Assembly (NCBI GenBank): GCA_016932475.1
Contig: JAFGCU010000001.1
Coordinates: 1-43,276 of the forward strand
Length of the DNA: 43,276 nt
Reading direction: 5' to 3'
Source: Anaerolineales bacterium
GTDB taxonomy: Bacteria; Chloroflexota; Anaerolineae; Anaerolineales; RBG-16-64-43
Below are positions 26,016-34,070 of the stretch, piece after piece. The notes beneath the pieces are model-generated. The model was not told the origin of the DNA and ran no database searches. It was given only the letters and a program-made list of their open reading frames with translations. Within the stretch, counting starts at the first letter, position 1. Every line of letters begins with the position of its first letter. The translations under genes were made by a program, and so were the position numbers.

Positions 26016-26777
26016 TTACCATTCCCCCAGGGTGATCGGAGCGCCGCCGGCGCCCGGTCCGGCCAGGGTCAGTTCCACCAGCTTCGGCTTCACTTCCTTG
26101 CGGAATGTAAAACGTTCCGCGGGACTGAAATCTTCGCCGCCTTCGAGCTGGCCTTCGACATGCACATCCAGCCGGTGCTCCCCGGTCGCCACGTTGCCGA
26201 CATAGATCCTCTGCACGCCCCCTTTGCGCAGCGCTTCGAGCTCTTTTGCGCTGTAGATGTAGTGCGCGACCGGCTGCCCGTCGATCTCGAGCCTCACGGC
26301 GTCGAGACGCATCCGTTCGCCCTCGGCCAGCGCGACGAAGATTGCAATCTGGGTGCCGGACGGATAGAGCAGCTTTTCCTCCAGTTGCGCGAGTTCCGCG
26401 GCAATTTCCAGAACCTCCGATTTGATTTCCTGCACCTGTTCGTCGAGCCCCCGCATCTCCTGCGGGCTGTTTTCCTGCGACCGGCCTTGGATGCCGCCGA
26501 GGCAAACGAGCAGCGCAAGGGCGACGGCAAGCCCTGCCGGAATCTGCTTGAAGCGCCGTGAGACCCGGCTTTCCTGTGTCGGGCGCCGCAGCTTCCCGCC
26601 GAATTCCGGGGTCTGCGGGCGCGCGCGGCGGTTCCTCCGGGCAGCGCCCATGCCTGTCCCGACGCCCGTGCCGCCGGAAGGGCGGAGCAGGCCGCGAAGG
26701 TGCGGTGCCGGGGCCGACGGCCTCCGAAGGCCGCGCTCGGGATGCTTGTGTGCAGTGATGTTTATACGATCTTTCAT
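26016..26777 (-). CDS. Single-pass membrane protein with basic cytoplasmic tail, first gene of the operon
   Basis: The 253-residue protein has about 78 disordered, Arg/Pro/Gly-rich residues and one membrane segment (about 80-96, AGLAVALALLVCLGG). A short coiled coil follows (about 108-137), then a beta-rich periplasmic domain with AIFVALAEGERMRLDAVRLE and HRLDVHVEGQLEGG. The fold may be Ig-like but I do not recognise a named family. ATG 26777 is preceded by AAGGAAA. A start inside, after the basic tail, would give a conventional signal peptide, so the true N-terminus is uncertain. It is the first gene of the minus-strand block. Confidence 0.68.
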   Translation of the reverse strand: MKDRINITAHKHPERGLRRPSAPAPHLRGLLRPSGGTGVGTGMGAARRNRRARPQTPEFGGKLRRPTQESRVSRRFKQIPAGLAVALALLVCLGGIQGRSQENSPQEMRGLDEQVQEIKSEVLEIAAELAQLEEKLLYPSGTQIAIFVALAEGERMRLDAVRLEIDGQPVAHYIYSAKELEALRKGGVQRIYVGNVATGEHRLDVHVEGQLEGGEDFSPAERFTFRKEVKPKLVELTLAGPGAGGAPITLGEW

Positions 26778-27091
26778 TTTCGTACGTTTCCTTGATGCGT
26801 TCAGGGGGATTTACGCTTGGAGAATTCATGGTTAGAGTCGGATATTACGGCGAAATTGGCTGTGATTGCCGTCACCGTTAAACGAATATTCTCTGAAGGC
26901 GCATTCGGGATGCGTGCGGGAGGGCTGTGGGTGCGTCAATGGATCCCTATGGATCTCAACAGCTTGGCGGATAGGGAATTTCCGGTTCGCCGAGGGGCGT
27001 TTTAAAAGCCCCGACCCGCGGAATATGCAGCCGGACATGCAGTGATAAGAATACGGATTCTCCAGCTGAAATTCACGGAAAAACAGGATAA
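26778..27091. other. Intergenic region upstream of the motor operon
   Basis: No gene is supported here. The operon promoter should lie here; a TAATAT sequence near 26840 on the minus strand is the best -10 candidate but lacks a good -35 box. A GGGGC/GCCCC hairpin with a TTTT/AAAA inner part lies at 26994-27012. I see no second c-di-GMP aptamer in this leader. Confidence 0.4.
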
Positions 27092-27120
27092 CGCCTGCCG
27101 GAAGCCGGAGGCGGGTTTTT
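27092..27120. terminator. Probable terminator hairpin after the pentapeptide gene
   Basis: CGCCT (27092-27096) pairs with AGGCG (27109-27113), and inner CCGG arms enclose a 3-base loop. A T-run (27116-27120) follows on the plus strand, and a more distant T-run follows on the minus strand. The hairpin lies 43 bases past the stop of the pentapeptide-repeat gene, which reads on the minus strand, so its main direction is uncertain. Confidence 0.45.
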
Positions 27121-27156
27121 GCAGGCAATACGTTTGTATATTTTCCCCGGCCGGAA

Positions 27157-27723
27157 TCATCCCTTCGTTTGCATCCCGACATTCTTTTTTCGCAAGGCTT
27201 CATTATGGTCGACGGGCAGGCCAAGCACCTCAAGAATCCCCCTGCCGAAGAATGCGGTTTCCCAGTTTTTGGCCTTCTTTACCTGGGACATGGTAAGCGA
27301 TTTGACATCATTTTCGAGATTCGCCCTGTAGAGGTCGGCTCCAAGGAAAAGCGCTCCGAGAATGAATGAATGGCTGAAATTGGCCTCGCTCAGGTTGGCT
27401 TCGCTCAGGTTGGCTTCGCTGAGATCCGCCTCTGAAAAATCCGCTTCGGCAAGGTTCGCCGCATTGAAGTGGGTTCGTATAAGGTTGGCCTTGTTCAGAT
27501 CGGATCCGTGGAGGTCCGCGTAGCTGAAATCCGTTCCGCGGAGATTCGCATCCCTGAAAAGCGCACCGTCAAATGCCGCATGTTTGAGATCCGCCCTCCT
27601 GAGGTCGGATCCGCTCAGATCCGGCCTGACAACCGGATTTTCCTGTCTCCATCGGTTCCATATTGAGATGTCATGCTTTTCGATGGCTTCGATTAGCCGT
27701 TTGAGATGCTGTTCGTTTGCCAT
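27157..27723 (-). CDS. Pentapeptide-repeat protein
   Basis: The 188-residue cytoplasmic protein has a short N-terminal helical part with the frequent WNRWRQENPVVRPDLSG lead-in. About twenty A(D/N)LxX pentapeptide repeats follow (for example ANLSEANLSEANFS), forming a right-handed beta-helix, and a helical C-terminal tail of about 45 residues. Some pentapeptide proteins mimic DNA and protect gyrase, but most with this lead-in have no known role. ATG 27723 is chosen because GGAGGG precedes it and the family starts there. The longer open frame upstream to 27993 has no such sites. Confidence 0.85.
   Translation of the reverse strand: MANEQHLKRLIEAIEKHDISIWNRWRQENPVVRPDLSGSDLRRADLKHAAFDGALFRDANLRGTDFSYADLHGSDLNKANLIRTHFNAANLAEADFSEADLSEANLSEANLSEANFSHSFILGALFLGADLYRANLENDVKSLTMSQVKKAKNWETAFFGRGILEVLGLPVDHNEALRKKNVGMQTKG
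27380..27424 (-). repeat. Three tandem 15-base repeats within the pentapeptide gene
   Basis: Units at 27380-27394, 27395-27409 and 27410-27424 are nearly identical (TTGGCTTCGCTCAGG type on the plus strand). Each codes for SEANL-like pentapeptides, which suggests recent in-frame duplication. Confidence 0.7.
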
Positions 27724-28084
27724 TGGTTCCCTCCGACAAGACCGGGCGATCCATGCACCGCTACCCGGGACAAGAATGTAGAGTGAAATCCGCTTATTCC
27801 TGTCTTTCCCGCTGTTGTGTATTGTGAGAATCCATGACCGGTATCCTGCATGAATTCCCTCCGCAAAAGAAGGCTTTCGCGCTTCAGGATGCATTGTTCT
27901 GTCTGATAAGCGGTTGCGCTCATTATAAGCGGACATGATGGGTGGGAAAAGGAAAATGTCTTCCTGCACCATTGGCAGGGTCGCAGAGAGCACGGGCAGG
28001 CAGTTTTTAATATTTATGGAGTCGGCATGATTTATCGGATACGACGTACTGTATCCCGCCGCCGCCGGTATCGGCCTCCGGTCC
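27724..28084. other. Intergenic region without a supported gene
   Basis: Open frames here are short or are upstream read-through of the pentapeptide frame. A GGATAC/GTATCC hairpin with an 8-base loop (around 28037-28056) lies after the stop of the regulator gene at 28085, but no T-run follows. I see nothing else. Confidence 0.35.
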
Positions 28085-29197
28085 TCAGATTAGCCGGTCC
28101 CCCGCAATCCGGGTGTCGTAGCCGCCCAGGCCTTCCAGTTCCCTGCGGAAAGCCGCCCGCCCCAGCGTATCCAGAAGGATCTGCACGCCCGGATGGTTCA
28201 GGTTCTGCCTGCGGATCACCAGATCGTAGCGTTCCCGCTCGAGCGGGATGAAATCGAGTCCGAAAACGAACGCGGAGGTTTTCGTGGCCAGGCAGCAGTC
28301 GACCTGGCCGCTCTTTACCATCAATGCGGCCGGCAGATGGCCTGAAGCCGTATCCTGGTAGCCCTGCACATTTCGGACGGGGATGCCGCTGCGGCGCAGG
28401 TGGTTGTCCAGCATCAGGCGGCTTCCGGATCCCGGCTCCCGGTTGACGATCGTCACATCCTCACGGGCCAGGTCTTCGACGCCTTTTATATTTTTGGGAT
28501 TGCCTCGTGCAAGAACCATGCCTTCCTCCCAGAAGGCATAGGAAACCACGGCCACGGAGCCTTTCCGGAACTGTTTTCGAACGGCGGGAAGATTGGATTC
28601 GCCCGTGGCTTCGTCCCTTAAATGGGTTCCGGCGATATGAATCATGGATTGCTTCAGCAGGTCGAGCGATTGCGAGCTGTTCCTGTAGGCCGCGACCGCC
28701 TCAACGCCTTCGCGCTGCAGATGGCGCAGCAGAACGGATATTGCAGGGTCGCATCCGGCGATCAGCAGTCTTTTTCCGAACGGATTTTCATCGTGGAAAA
28801 GCTGCACGCGGGCGCGGCCGTGGCCCCTGCCGGTCTCTATCAGCACCGCATCGGCCGGGGGCAGGCTCCAGGCCATCGGCGAAGGCAGCACCGCGACCAG
28901 GCGGTTGTCGACGTCGCACAGCTGCACGGGCAGGCCGGGCTGGGCGTCCTGGCCCGTCGGCAGCAGATCGGCCTTTTCCGTGCGGACGGGAAATTCGATG
29001 GATTCAAGGCGGAACAGGTCCTCCACCTTTACGTCCAGAGCCTGCGCCAGCTTCAATGCCACCAGCGTATTGGGCACGTAGGCCCCGGTTTCCATTGCAT
29101 AGATCGTCTGCCGTCTCACATCGACTTTTTTCGCCAGTTCGATGACGGTGAGCCCCCGTTTCATTCTGAAGTGCGCGAGTTTGTTCTCAATGGCCAT
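28085..29197 (-). CDS. XRE-family regulator fused to a periplasmic-binding-protein-like domain
   Basis: Residues 4-60 form an XRE helix-turn-helix (LAKKVDVRRQTIYAMETGAY) followed by LKLAQALDVKVEDLF. From about residue 85 the protein resembles the COG1910 molybdate/tungstate-type binding domain, with VSYAFWEEGMVLARGNPKNI, VNREPGSGSRLMLD and ATKTSAFVFGLDFIPLERERYDLVI. It has no signal peptide, so the binding domain is cytoplasmic and probably senses a small ligand, perhaps an oxyanion. No molybdate transporter or molybdoenzyme gene is nearby, so the target is unknown. The ATG at 29197 follows an AAAGGGG stretch. Confidence 0.85.
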   Translation of the reverse strand: MAIENKLAHFRMKRGLTVIELAKKVDVRRQTIYAMETGAYVPNTLVALKLAQALDVKVEDLFRLESIEFPVRTEKADLLPTGQDAQPGLPVQLCDVDNRLVAVLPSPMAWSLPPADAVLIETGRGHGRARVQLFHDENPFGKRLLIAGCDPAISVLLRHLQREGVEAVAAYRNSSQSLDLLKQSMIHIAGTHLRDEATGESNLPAVRKQFRKGSVAVVSYAFWEEGMVLARGNPKNIKGVEDLAREDVTIVNREPGSGSRLMLDNHLRRSGIPVRNVQGYQDTASGHLPAALMVKSGQVDCCLATKTSAFVFGLDFIPLERERYDLVIRRQNLNHPGVQILLDTLGRAAFRRELEGLGGYDTRIAGDRLI

Positions 29198-29273
29198 GTT
29201 CGCCCCTTTGCATCGGGATGGATCCTTTCGGCTACTATACCCTGATATCGGAATTTAATCACAATCCCGTCGG

Positions 29274-29450
29274 TCAGCCCGCGGGAAAACACAGGTATCC
29301 GGCCCGCCTTTCCCTTATGAGATTCATCAGGACGACGTGAAGCAGGAAGGCGACCAGCAGCAGGATCTGGAACCAGCGCCAGTCGACCGGAATGCTGTCC
29401 GCCGCGGGTATCAGGCGCTCATGCATAGGCATTTCAGCCGAAGAAAACAT
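29274..29450 (-). CDS. Short membrane-protein fragment (58 residues), possible gene remnant
   Basis: This small frame encodes a Pro-containing lead (IPAADSIPVDWRWFQ) and one strong membrane helix (ILLLVAFLLHVVLMNLI), then stops after a short basic tail. The lead and helix resemble the first segment of larger multi-pass membrane proteins associated with cytochromes, where the sequence after the MN normally continues with further helices. Only 76 bases separate its stop from the regulator gene, so the remainder is absent. The ribosome-binding site is poor. It is either a truncated relic or a true small membrane protein. Confidence 0.4.
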   Translation of the reverse strand: MFSSAEMPMHERLIPAADSIPVDWRWFQILLLVAFLLHVVLMNLIRERRAGYLCFPAG

Positions 29451-29699
29451 TGCGGGATCCGATTGCAGCGCGGCCCATCGGCGCGCGGCCGTTCAATTCA
29501 AAGCCGATTGTACTACCGAAACAATCCATTCAAAGAAAAATTGTCGGGACGATGCAGCCTGCCCGCAGATGTGTAGTTTGCCGTTTGGAATCTTTGCGGC
29601 GGCGCCGGTTTCGAGACAGGATCCGTAGATTGCGAAGATTGCGCTCCTTTCGGATATCCGTATTTTGAATCCGGGCAAACATCCGGCCCCCGAATATTT

Positions 29700-30455
29700 T
29701 CATGGCCGTTGCGCGCCCGTCGGCGGCGCATCCGCCGCTGCATTCCTGTTCAGGGCTTTGCGCGCTACGCGGGAAACGAACCAGGTTACCGTGATCGTCG
29801 CCGCCAGGCCCGCGGCCAGAAACGCCGTCCGGAGCCAGTCGTGTCCGTTTGCCGGCGCGGCGGCCGCCTCCAGGCCTGTCCTGCCCGCCACTCCCAGGTA
29901 GACATACAGAAGCGTTCCGGGCAGCATGCCCAGCCAGCTTGCCGCCAGGTAATGCCGGAAGGAAACGGCCGTAAGGCCGTACAGATAATTGCTCAGGTTG
30001 AACGGGATCAGCGGACTCAGCCGGAGCAGCAGGATGATTTTCCAGCCTTCCCTGCCGACCGCCCGGTCGACGGCGCCGAATCTGGCGTTGCGTTTCGCCA
30101 TGGAGGATATCCTTTCGCGCGCCAGGTGGCGGGAAACGAGAAACGCCAGGCCAGCCCCCAGTGTGGATCCCGCCGATACGGCCGCGGTGCCCCACAAAAG
30201 GCCGAAGGCAAATCCGGCTCCCACCGTCAGAACGGACCCGGGGACGAAAAGAACCGTGGCCGCCGCATAAGCCAGGACGAAAAATACCAGCCCCTCGGGC
30301 CCGGCGTCGGCAACCCGCCGGTTGAAAGCCTCGAGCCAGGCCTGCAGGGGAAGAAGGCGTACGGCGGCCGTAAGGGCGAGGCCCGCAACCGCAAGCCCCA
30401 AAAGGATTGCCGCGGTTCTTTTGGCTGTCTCCGCGCGTTTTGTCCGTGCCGCCAT
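29700..30455 (-). CDS. TVP38/TMEM64 (VTT/DedA-like) family membrane protein
   Basis: The 251-residue protein has a basic N-terminus, an N-terminal membrane segment, and the VTT core. Visible landmarks are VLFVPGSVLTVGAGFAFG, GSTLGAGLAFLVSRHLAR, the RLSPLIPFNLSNYLYGLT loop and the SWLGMLPGTLLYVYLG segment, followed by a final helix. Members are inner-membrane proteins linked to lipid scrambling or membrane homeostasis in related families. It starts 5 bases after the stop of the flavoprotein gene. The same two families are adjacent or fused in many bacteria, which suggests a shared task. Confidence 0.9.
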   Translation of the reverse strand: MAARTKRAETAKRTAAILLGLAVAGLALTAAVRLLPLQAWLEAFNRRVADAGPEGLVFFVLAYAAATVLFVPGSVLTVGAGFAFGLLWGTAAVSAGSTLGAGLAFLVSRHLARERISSMAKRNARFGAVDRAVGREGWKIILLLRLSPLIPFNLSNYLYGLTAVSFRHYLAASWLGMLPGTLLYVYLGVAGRTGLEAAAAPANGHDWLRTAFLAAGLAATITVTWFVSRVARKALNRNAAADAPPTGAQRP

Positions 30456-30460
30456 GATTC

Positions 30461-31942
30461 CTACCTTCGCCCGAGGCGATAGAGCCAGGCGAACAGTTTT
30501 TGCGCCGCAGGCGTAAGGCGCGTCCGCTGATACCGGTCCCCGATTTTGCGGGCGATCTCGGCCATCGTGGGATAGGCGTGAATCGTTGCGGAAATTTTCC
30601 CTAAGCCGATGCCGTGCTTCATGGCAAGGACGAATTCGTGGATCAGGTCCCCCGCGTGGGCGGCGACCAGCGTCACTCCCAGAATCCGGTCCGATCCTTT
30701 CGCCGCCAGCACTTTAATAAAACCGCCGGCCTCCTCGGACACTACGGCCCGATCCAATTCATCCATCGCCGCGCTGAAAAGGACGTATTCCATGCCGCTG
30801 CGTTTTGCTTCCGTCTCGTTCAGCCCTACGCGGGCCACTTCCGGATCCACGTACGTCGACCAGGGAACCACCGAGTAGTCCATCCGCGCTTTCCAGAAGG
30901 GCAGCAGAATGTTCCGGACGGCCGTCCGCGCCTGGAAATCCGCCACGTGCGTGAACCGGTAGGGCCCGGCAATATCCCCGACCGCAAAAATATGCGGCCG
31001 GCTGGTCTGCAGGTACTGGTTGACCTCGATGACGCTCCGGTTGTACCGGACGCCCGCGGCTTCCAGGTTCAGGCCTTCGACGTTGGGCGTCCGTCCGGCC
31101 GCCACGAGCAGCGCCTCCCCGGAAAGCGCGGCGTCCGCGGAACCGCCCCCGTTCGGCTGCATCGTCACCAGGATCCTGCCGCTGTCGCGGGAAACGGATT
31201 TGAGGGTCGCGCCGGTGACGATGCGGACCCCTTCGGACTTCAGGCGCTCTTGCACGAAAATGGAGACATCGGGATCTTCCTTCAGGAGCAGTCTCGGCCC
31301 GTTTTCGAGAATCGTCGTTTGAACTCCCAGCCGCTGAAAAACCTGGGCCAGTTCGCAGCCGACGGGTCCGCCCCCTATAACGAGGATGGATCCCGGTTTT
31401 TCATTCAGACGGTCGAAAATGGTCTCATTCGTGTAGTAGGGGACATCCGGCAATCCCGGAACATCCGGAAGCGAGGCCCGGCTGCCGGCCGCGATCACGA
31501 AATTTTTCGCCCTGAGCCGGGCTTCTCCGGCCCGGACTTCCCCGGGGGAAAGAAACCGGGCTTCCCCGCGGAACACGTCCACGCCCAGCGACTCGAACCG
31601 CTGCTGCGAGTCGTGCGGCTCGATCTGGGCCCGCCTCCGGCGCATGCGGTCAAAGACCTCGCCGAAATCGAACCGGGCGTCCGTTTCGCGCAGCCCATAA
31701 GCTCCTGCGTTCCGGATCGCGGCTATGGCCCGGGCGGAAGCGATCAGGGCCTTGCTGGGAACGCAGCCGAAGTTCAGGCAGTCGCCCCCCATCCTGTTGC
31801 GTTCGATGAGCGCAACCCTCCCTCCAAGTCCCGCGGTTGCAGCCGCCGCAACCAGGCCCGCGCTCCCGGCCCCAATGACGACCACGTTGTATTTGCCTTC
31901 GCCTTTAGGCATGCCGGATTTTATCGCTGAAGTCGAATGCAT
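30461..31942 (-). CDS. FAD-dependent pyridine nucleotide-disulphide oxidoreductase (mercuric reductase-like)
   Basis: The 493-residue enzyme has an FAD-binding GAGSAG (residues 25-30), the redox-active pair C55/C60 in GGDCLNFGCVPSKA, and a second Rossmann motif (VIGGGPVGCELA). FAD contacts are seen in FAVGDIAG, and HAYPTMAE near the end supplies the His-Glu pair typical of this group. It lacks the N-terminal heavy-metal domain and the C-terminal vicinal cysteines of true MerA, and no mer genes are near, so mercury reduction is unlikely. The dimeric cytoplasmic flavoprotein probably reduces a disulphide substrate with NAD(P)H. ATG 31942 is used; an alternative at 31912 lacks a ribosome-binding site. 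Confidence 0.9.
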   Translation of the reverse strand: MHSTSAIKSGMPKGEGKYNVVVIGAGSAGLVAAAATAGLGGRVALIERNRMGGDCLNFGCVPSKALIASARAIAAIRNAGAYGLRETDARFDFGEVFDRMRRRRAQIEPHDSQQRFESLGVDVFRGEARFLSPGEVRAGEARLRAKNFVIAAGSRASLPDVPGLPDVPYYTNETIFDRLNEKPGSILVIGGGPVGCELAQVFQRLGVQTTILENGPRLLLKEDPDVSIFVQERLKSEGVRIVTGATLKSVSRDSGRILVTMQPNGGGSADAALSGEALLVAAGRTPNVEGLNLEAAGVRYNRSVIEVNQYLQTSRPHIFAVGDIAGPYRFTHVADFQARTAVRNILLPFWKARMDYSVVPWSTYVDPEVARVGLNETEAKRSGMEYVLFSAAMDELDRAVVSEEAGGFIKVLAAKGSDRILGVTLVAAHAGDLIHEFVLAMKHGIGLGKISATIHAYPTMAEIARKIGDRYQRTRLTPAAQKLFAWLYRLGRR

Positions 31943-32147
31943 GGCCTTCGCCCCCTGATCGGTAAATCTTTGAGATCCGTCTCGGTTATGCCGGCGCTTT
32001 GAACCGCCTCCATGGAATGCGCGGCTTCAGCGGCCGATTTCCTGCATTTATTCTCCTGCAGGATCCAAGCAAAACACACGCTTGTTGACAGGGAATATAC
32101 CAGCATTATTTGTCGATCTTCAGCTTCTATGGATTTTCTTTTTTTAA

Positions 32148-32177
32148 TTTACATACCAACCGGTTGGTCTGTATTAT
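32148..32177 (+). promoter_or_regulatory. rdhAB promoter
   Basis: TTTACA (32148-32153) and TATTAT (32172-32177) are 18 bases apart. The spacer is filled by the TetR palindrome. The start of transcription near 32184 leaves a leader of about 77 bases before rdhA. The remainder of the 31943-32260 gap contains a stray TTGACA near 32084 but no gene I can support. Confidence 0.65.
32151..32172. promoter_or_regulatory. TetR operator in front of rdhA
   Basis: The left half-site ACATACCAACC pairs with GGTTGGTCTGT, a 22-base palindrome with one mismatched pair. It is nearly the same as the perfect copy at 35119-35140. It lies exactly between -35 and -10, where bound repressor blocks RNA polymerase. 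Confidence 0.8.
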
Positions 32178-32260
32178 AGTGGCCGGAATCTCAGAGATGC
32201 AAGGGCTTTTGCTCCCAAGAACGGGGGTATTCTTTTGAACAATTAAGAGGAGGCCGGTCC

Positions 32261-33769
32261 ATGTCGGAATCGACTGAAAAAGGGATTTCCCGCCGCGATC
32301 TTTTAAAGCTTGCCGGAGTCGCGGGAGTCGCGGTCCAGGCCGGAGGGCTCGTGGCGGCGGGCATCCGGGCCGGCAGGTCATCGGAAAGCTATACGGGCTG
32401 GGAATCCTTCAACCCCGGCACGCAGTTTTTCGATCGCCGGCCGTTCGAATTTGAAGGCCCCGCCCACCGGCCCGTAAGCGAAGTCCGCCGTCCCAGCCAT
32501 CTGACCGACTACGTTTTCGGGCGGGTCGCGGCTTTCCAGCAGGCCTATCGGGCCCACCCGGCCTGGAAGCCGGGCGAACCTCTTGAAGCTTTAGGCATGA
32601 GCGCCCAGCTTGCGCAATTCTATCGGGATTTCCCGGAACGCCTGGAGTGGGACTTTAAAACTTTTACGGAAACAGTCCCGAACAACAGCAGGGACAAAGA
32701 GAAGTACGGAAACTATTACGTGCTTGCCGAAGCTTACGAGGCCGGGTTTTCCGCGCACGCGGGATTTCTGCGGGGACCCTCCGCGCCGCCCGAAGAGTCC
32801 GATTTCCCCGGCCCGGATCCGTTCGGACGGAAAACAAGGCCCCCCCTGCCTTTCAGGACGCCGGCGCTGGCGGCGGATTTCGTCAAGGAAATGGCCCACC
32901 GCTACGGCGCCACGCTCGCCGCAGTCACCAAGACCAATCCCGACTGGCTCTATTCGGAAGGCTGGCGCGGATGCCCGCCGGATTATGACTTTTCCCGTAT
33001 GCCGGCTCATTGGGAATACGCCGTCGTGATCGGCGTCCCGATGGAGTGGGACGTTGTGCTCTCCAATCCGCAGTTCGGCACCAGCAACGACGCCTACGAC
33101 CGCGTTTCGACGGCCGCGATCCGGCTGGAAGGAATGCTCAAGTTCCTCGGATACCCGGCCCGCTCCCATACGCCGCTCACCAATTACGACCTGATCGTTC
33201 CCCCGCACGCCGTGGAAGCGGGCCTCGGGGAGATCGGGCGCACCGGCTTCTGCATCACGCCGGAAGCCGGCGGGAACTGCCGCATGGCCGTCGTCACGAC
33301 CAATCTGCCCATGGCCGTCGACAAGCCCATCGATTACGGCGTGGCCAGATTCTGCAACAAATGCAAGCTCTGCGCCGAATCCTGCCCGTCGGGATCCATA
33401 TCGATGGCGGATTCCCCGGACGGCATGGTCATTCGCGGCTACGAGCACTGGTACATCAACAACGGTTCCTGCTACAACTTCTGGCGCGAGACCATGGGCC
33501 CCATGGGTTGCCGCCTGTGCGTGGCCGCCTGCCCCTACAGCCGCAAGGACAACTGGATCCACGACCTGGCCAGGGAAATCGATCCGCGCGACCCGACGGG
33601 CGCGGTGAGCAGCGGGCTGCTTTCCATCCAGAAACATGCCTTCGAATACCCCGAGGCTGCCGAATATCACAGGCCGCCCGGGGGCCGCTTCGCGAGCTTC
33701 CGCCCCGAGCCCCCCTATCTGCGGGCTGAGAAATATCTGAACATTCCGATCAACAAACCGGGCAAGTGA
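32261..33769 (+). CDS. rdhA: Reductive dehalogenase catalytic subunit
   Basis: The 502-residue protein has a twin-arginine signal (ISRRDLLKLAG, R11-R12). It carries the corrinoid-dependent dehalogenase core and two C-terminal Fe-S clusters. One is CNKCKLCAESCP (C365, C368, C371, C375). The other is C404 together with CRLCVAACP (C417, C420, C424). Length and layout match respiratory RdhA enzymes, which remove halogen from organic compounds on the outer face of the inner membrane using a cobamide. The substrate cannot be predicted. AGGAGG precedes the ATG, and rdhB follows by 10 bases. A TetR-type operator overlaps the promoter, so expression is probably induced by a small molecule. Confidence 0.93.
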   Translation: MSESTEKGISRRDLLKLAGVAGVAVQAGGLVAAGIRAGRSSESYTGWESFNPGTQFFDRRPFEFEGPAHRPVSEVRRPSHLTDYVFGRVAAFQQAYRAHPAWKPGEPLEALGMSAQLAQFYRDFPERLEWDFKTFTETVPNNSRDKEKYGNYYVLAEAYEAGFSAHAGFLRGPSAPPEESDFPGPDPFGRKTRPPLPFRTPALAADFVKEMAHRYGATLAAVTKTNPDWLYSEGWRGCPPDYDFSRMPAHWEYAVVIGVPMEWDVVLSNPQFGTSNDAYDRVSTAAIRLEGMLKFLGYPARSHTPLTNYDLIVPPHAVEAGLGEIGRTGFCITPEAGGNCRMAVVTTNLPMAVDKPIDYGVARFCNKCKLCAESCPSGSISMADSPDGMVIRGYEHWYINNGSCYNFWRETMGPMGCRLCVAACPYSRKDNWIHDLAREIDPRDPTGAVSSGLLSIQKHAFEYPEAAEYHRPPGGRFASFRPEPPYLRAEKYLNIPINKPGK

Positions 33770-33779
33770 GGAGGTCTGC

Positions 33780-34070
33780 ATGTTTTTCAACGGCGGTTTT
33801 TTCTGGTTCTTGATGGGAATCCTGTCCGTGGTCGTCGTCGCGGCCTTCCGCGCCTTCGCCCGGGACCGCGGCTGGAGGATCGCCTGGTGGAAGGGCCTGT
33901 TCGGGATAGCGGCCTATTTTGTCTTCGCAATGTCTTTCTACGCGTGGGGTACCCTGATTGGCGAAGGCGAGGGGGGCGCCGGATTCAGGATCCTGGTTCT
34001 GGGAATCGTAATTTCACTGGCTTTGGGCGCGGGCTTCTGGAAACTGATAACCGCGAAACCGGCCGACTGA
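33780..34070 (+). CDS. rdhB: Reductive dehalogenase membrane anchor
   Basis: The 96-residue protein has three hydrophobic helices (FFWFLMGILSVVVVAAF, WWKGLFGIAAYFVFAMSFYAW, ILVLGIVISLALGAGFW) and an acidic GEGEGG loop between the second and third. Size and topology match RdhB proteins that tether RdhA to the membrane. GGAGG precedes the ATG at 33780, 10 bases after rdhA, so they are co-translated. No terminator is visible after it. Confidence 0.85.
   Translation: MFFNGGFFWFLMGILSVVVVAAFRAFARDRGWRIAWWKGLFGIAAYFVFAMSFYAWGTLIGEGEGGAGFRILVLGIVISLALGAGFWKLITAKPAD

Noticed and set aside
25816-26829. A 337-residue minus-strand frame starting just upstream of the first operon gene
   Set aside because: The membrane helix, coiled coil and conserved-looking domain are in the other frame (26016-26777); this one is Arg/Pro-rich noise.
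30461-31942. Mercuric reductase (merA) assignment
   Set aside because: No heavy-metal domain, no C-terminal vicinal cysteines and no mer genes nearby.
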